From NCBI GenBank assembly GCA_016787525.1, contig JAEUUP010000018.1, positions 93,488 through 157,487 of the forward strand: DNA of 64,000 nucleotides, written 5' to 3'. The stretch's first letter is position 1; the number at the start of each line of letters is the position of its first letter. The position numbers and the translations under genes were made by a program. Below the pieces are notes generated by a model. It was not told the DNA's origin and made no database searches. It worked only from the letters and a program-made list of their open reading frames with translations. This DNA is from Saprospiraceae bacterium (GTDB lineage Bacteria; Bacteroidota; Bacteroidia; Chitinophagales; Saprospiraceae). Below, piece by piece: positions 62,351-64,000 of the stretch.

Positions 62351-63625
62351 ATGAAAAAGCAAATACAATTTTTTGTTCTCACCTTTTGCTACTGCTGTTC
62401 TGTACAAGCTGCTTACATATTGCTACCCATGGATTTGGCTCAAAAAGACCACTTAAAAGCCTACGGTATCACTTATTGGGTGCTGTCGAAAGATGTTGAA
62501 GCACATTGGTTGCTGAACTATCGTGGCGGTAGTTTTGCCTTTCCGCACCAATTGGTATTTGAAAAAGAATGTAAAACACGAGGTGTCAGCTATGAGGTAG
62601 TGTCCGATGCACAATTCAAGGGCATACAGCAAGAGATACAAAACCCCGAAATCAATATGGAAGACATGAAACTCGAAGTGGCCCCCAAAATTGCTGTTTA
62701 CACACCTGATGCAGATGCCAAAGGCAGAGGTCTGCAACGATGGGATGATGCGGTGCTATTGGTTTTGCGCTATGCCGAGATTCCATTTGATATGATTTAC
62801 GACAAAGAGGTTTTGGAAGGTCAATTGTACAAATACAATTGGTTACATTTGCATCACGAGGATTTTACAGGGCAACACGGACGCATGATGTGGCGCGGTG
62901 GCACGAATGATTATGAGGAGCGCAAAAAAAAAGCCGAGATATTGGCGCGGTCATTTGGCTTTGCCAAAGTGTCGCAGTGCAAATTAGCGGTTGCCAAAAA
63001 GATAAAAGACTTTGCTTTGGGTGGCGGCTTTATGTTTGCTATGTGTTCGGCAACGGAGAGTTTTGATGTAGCTTTGGCCGCAGAAGGTACGGACATTTGT
63101 GCCGCTATATTCGATGGTGATGGCGTTGACCCCAACGCACAGAGTAAGTTAGATTTTTCAAAAACCTTTGCTTTTCAAGATTTTACAGTCTTCACACATA
63201 CAGGAAGCATGGAGTTTTCGACGGTTGACAACAGCCTTAGACGCTCGCGTGATGTGGAAACAGACTATTTCTTTCTATTCGACTTCTCTGCCAAATGGGA
63301 CCCTGTGCCGACCATGTTGACCCAAAATCACACAAAAACAATTAAAGGCTTCATGGGACAAACCACGTCTTTCAAAAAGACTTATGTCAAACCCCATGTC
63401 TTAGTCTTGGGCGATACCAAACCATTTGGCGAAAATCGCTATATACATGGTGGAGTTGGGCAAGGCTTTTTCAGTTTTTATGGTGGTCACGACCCCGAAG
63501 ACTATATGCACCGACACACCGACCCCGATACAGATTTAGCATTGCACCCCAATTCACCTGGCTATCGTTTGATATTGAATAATATCCTTTTCCCTGCGGC
63601 TAAGAAGAAAAAGCGGAAGACTTAG
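62351..63625 (+). CDS. Secreted protein of the so-called 'asparagine synthetase B-like' family of Bacteroidota
   Basis: 424 residues with a signal peptide (FVLTFCYCCSVQAAYILLPMD). HLKAYGITYWVL, WLLNYRGGSFAFPHQ and GVSYEVVSDAQF match proteins that databases often call asparagine synthetase B, but the ATP-binding PPi-loop of AsnB is absent. The second half looks like a class I glutamine-amidotransferase-like or ThuA-like domain: FALGGGFMFAMCSATES has a Cys at a nucleophile-elbow-like position near residue 231, and HPNSPGYRLILNNILFPA is typical of ThuA-like C-termini. The real reaction is unknown; periplasmic by its signal peptide. It ends seven bases before an iterated-word copy (63633). Confidence 0.7.
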   Translation: MKKQIQFFVLTFCYCCSVQAAYILLPMDLAQKDHLKAYGITYWVLSKDVEAHWLLNYRGGSFAFPHQLVFEKECKTRGVSYEVVSDAQFKGIQQEIQNPEINMEDMKLEVAPKIAVYTPDADAKGRGLQRWDDAVLLVLRYAEIPFDMIYDKEVLEGQLYKYNWLHLHHEDFTGQHGRMMWRGGTNDYEERKKKAEILARSFGFAKVSQCKLAVAKKIKDFALGGGFMFAMCSATESFDVALAAEGTDICAAIFDGDGVDPNAQSKLDFSKTFAFQDFTVFTHTGSMEFSTVDNSLRRSRDVETDYFFLFDFSAKWDPVPTMLTQNHTKTIKGFMGQTTSFKKTYVKPHVLVLGDTKPFGENRYIHGGVGQGFFSFYGGHDPEDYMHRHTDPDTDLALHPNSPGYRLILNNILFPAAKKKKRKT

Positions 63626-63894
63626 CTGTTTTTACTGAGGGGGTATCTTACACAGAGCATGTTGTTGAAATAATATTCTAAAAGTAGATTTTTTATAAAA
63701 TATTATTTCATTTTAAATAGATTAGCCAAATAGATGTTTTAAATAGTGCATTAACAGGCGATCAAATAGAAAATTTTAGAAAAGCTAACTAACTATGCAT
63801 GTGAAAATCAATATGTTCGGACTAATGAAACCCACAAAACAGTTGTAAAAACCCTACTAAGTAACGAGTAAATAATAATGTGGTTAACGCTACA

Positions 63895-63980
63895 AGGTAT
63901 CCGATACAGAAATTTGAATCGTTTTTTACTTTTTTTGAAAAAAAAGTAAAAAACGATTCAAATTTCTGTATCGGATACCT
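63895..63980. repeat. 42-bp perfect inverted repeat (partial third palindromic element?)
   Basis: 63895-63936 and 63939-63980 are exact reverse complements with a 2-base centre. Right flank (GCGCTTC) is cut by the window edge, so it cannot be shown to have an outer stem; the left flank AACGCTAC is similar in kind to that of the 19.4-kb element. The rest of 63626-64000 holds an iterated-word copy (63633) and no gene. Confidence 0.8.
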
Positions 63981-64000
63981 GCGCTTCAAAAGACAGTTTG

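Larger units (their letters stand above)
11..63643. repeat. Highly iterated word ATACTGAGGGG(G), about 63 dispersed copies
   Basis: Core CTGAGGGG, usually preceded by ATA, TTA or GTA and often followed by GTA. Copies reading on the plus strand start near 204, 1319, 2436, 2807, 4203, 5523, 6923, 8886, 12808, 16663, 19350, 20161, 21793, 22823, 24214, 24534, 25714, 26467, 27961, 29383, 30286, 35143, 35559, 35947, 38705, 39034, 39362, 48735, 49893, 52108, 54401, 61694 and 63633. Copies on the minus strand start near 11, 473, 6559, 8836, 9460, 11048, 11453, 11921, 14268, 15855, 30704, 31798, 32460, 34150, 37374, 37902, 39823, 41236, 46416, 46550, 48352, 49636, 51281, 52478, 53982, 55344, 57545, 57821, 58435 and 59631. 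The G run varies from 4 to 8. Near-matches lie at 8806, 9769, 36701, 40623 and 62245. About 51 copies are inside genes. The function is unknown; see findings. Confidence 0.95.

Noticed and set aside
11..63643. The iterated word as an FtsK-orienting (KOPS-like) sequence
   Set aside because: The copies are nearly equal on both strands (33 to 30); a KOPS-type word should be strongly strand-biased in a 64-kb window.
11..63643. The iterated word as an insertion sequence or transposon end
   Set aside because: There is no conserved sequence beyond about 14 bases, no target duplication and host genes keep normal length.

Overview
The window comes from a member of the Bacteroidota, most likely a free-living one of the Cytophagales/Chitinophagales/Saprospirales type; the species cannot be named from sequence alone. 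The evidence is: type IX secretion (T9SS) C-terminal sorting domains on four proteins, SprB-like repeats, a 7TMR-DISM histidine kinase, two head-GIN (DUF2807) proteins, lipoprotein signals of the SSC/ASCKKD type, PorT-like outer-membrane barrels, and many promoters with the Bacteroidota -7 box TAnnTTTG. No tRNA, rRNA, CRISPR array, insertion sequence or prophage was seen.

Layout. 1-5.6 kb: a very large secreted zinc metalloprotease (minus strand, its last residues cut off by the window edge) behind an array of GTCTCA repeats. 5.9-8.7 kb: a broken propeller-domain remnant, an HDAC-family hydrolase, a probable lipoprotein without a normal start, and a T9SS protein. 8.9-11.7 kb (minus): FAD-dependent amino-acid dehydrogenase, a small unknown, and an NAD-dependent epimerase. 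12.1-19.4 kb (plus): TetR regulator, TolC, membrane-fusion protein, small membrane protein and RND pump, one tripartite efflux operon. 19.7-26.4 kb: 7TMR-DISM histidine kinase (minus), small unknown (minus) and a 1242-residue class III cyclase/NTPase/TPR protein built like mammalian soluble adenylyl cyclase. 26.9-31.3 kb: pgk, a redoxin without catalytic cysteines, an MFS transporter and an arginase-fold protein without metal ligands. 31.5-35.0 kb: ECF sigma factor, a membrane/barrel protein that may be its anti-sigma factor, and a lipoprotein. 35.1-40.5 kb (minus): two head-GIN paralogues, heptose-phosphate kinase, Kdo transferase (LPS core) and a barrel protein. 41.6-46.2 kb: a 1529-residue secreted T9SS protein with cohesin- and dockerin-like parts. 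46.5-53.5 kb: an NrtR-type Nudix regulator, small secreted/lipoproteins, coaD, a T9SS protein, pruA, an unknown and an Rpn-type nuclease. 53.5-58.7 kb (minus): two large polytopic glycosyltransferase-like proteins around an AhpD-like protein and a small membrane protein. 58.9-63.6 kb: barrel protein, Tat-exported TIM-barrel protein, cystathionine gamma-synthase/lyase and an 'asparagine synthetase B-like' protein.

The main discovery candidate is not a gene. A non-palindromic word, ATACTGAGGGG(G), occurs about 63 times in 64 kb in both orientations (33 plus, 30 minus), roughly once per kb, mostly inside genes of every function and in every permitted reading frame. It is absent from 41.25-46.41 kb, which covers the codon-biased 1529-residue gene. 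It sometimes sits in inverted pairs or hairpins at gene ends, as DNA-uptake sequences do. A second candidate is a family of ~200-bp intergenic cloverleaf palindromes (19.4 kb and 59.7 kb, with a related 42-bp perfect inverted repeat at 63.9 kb).
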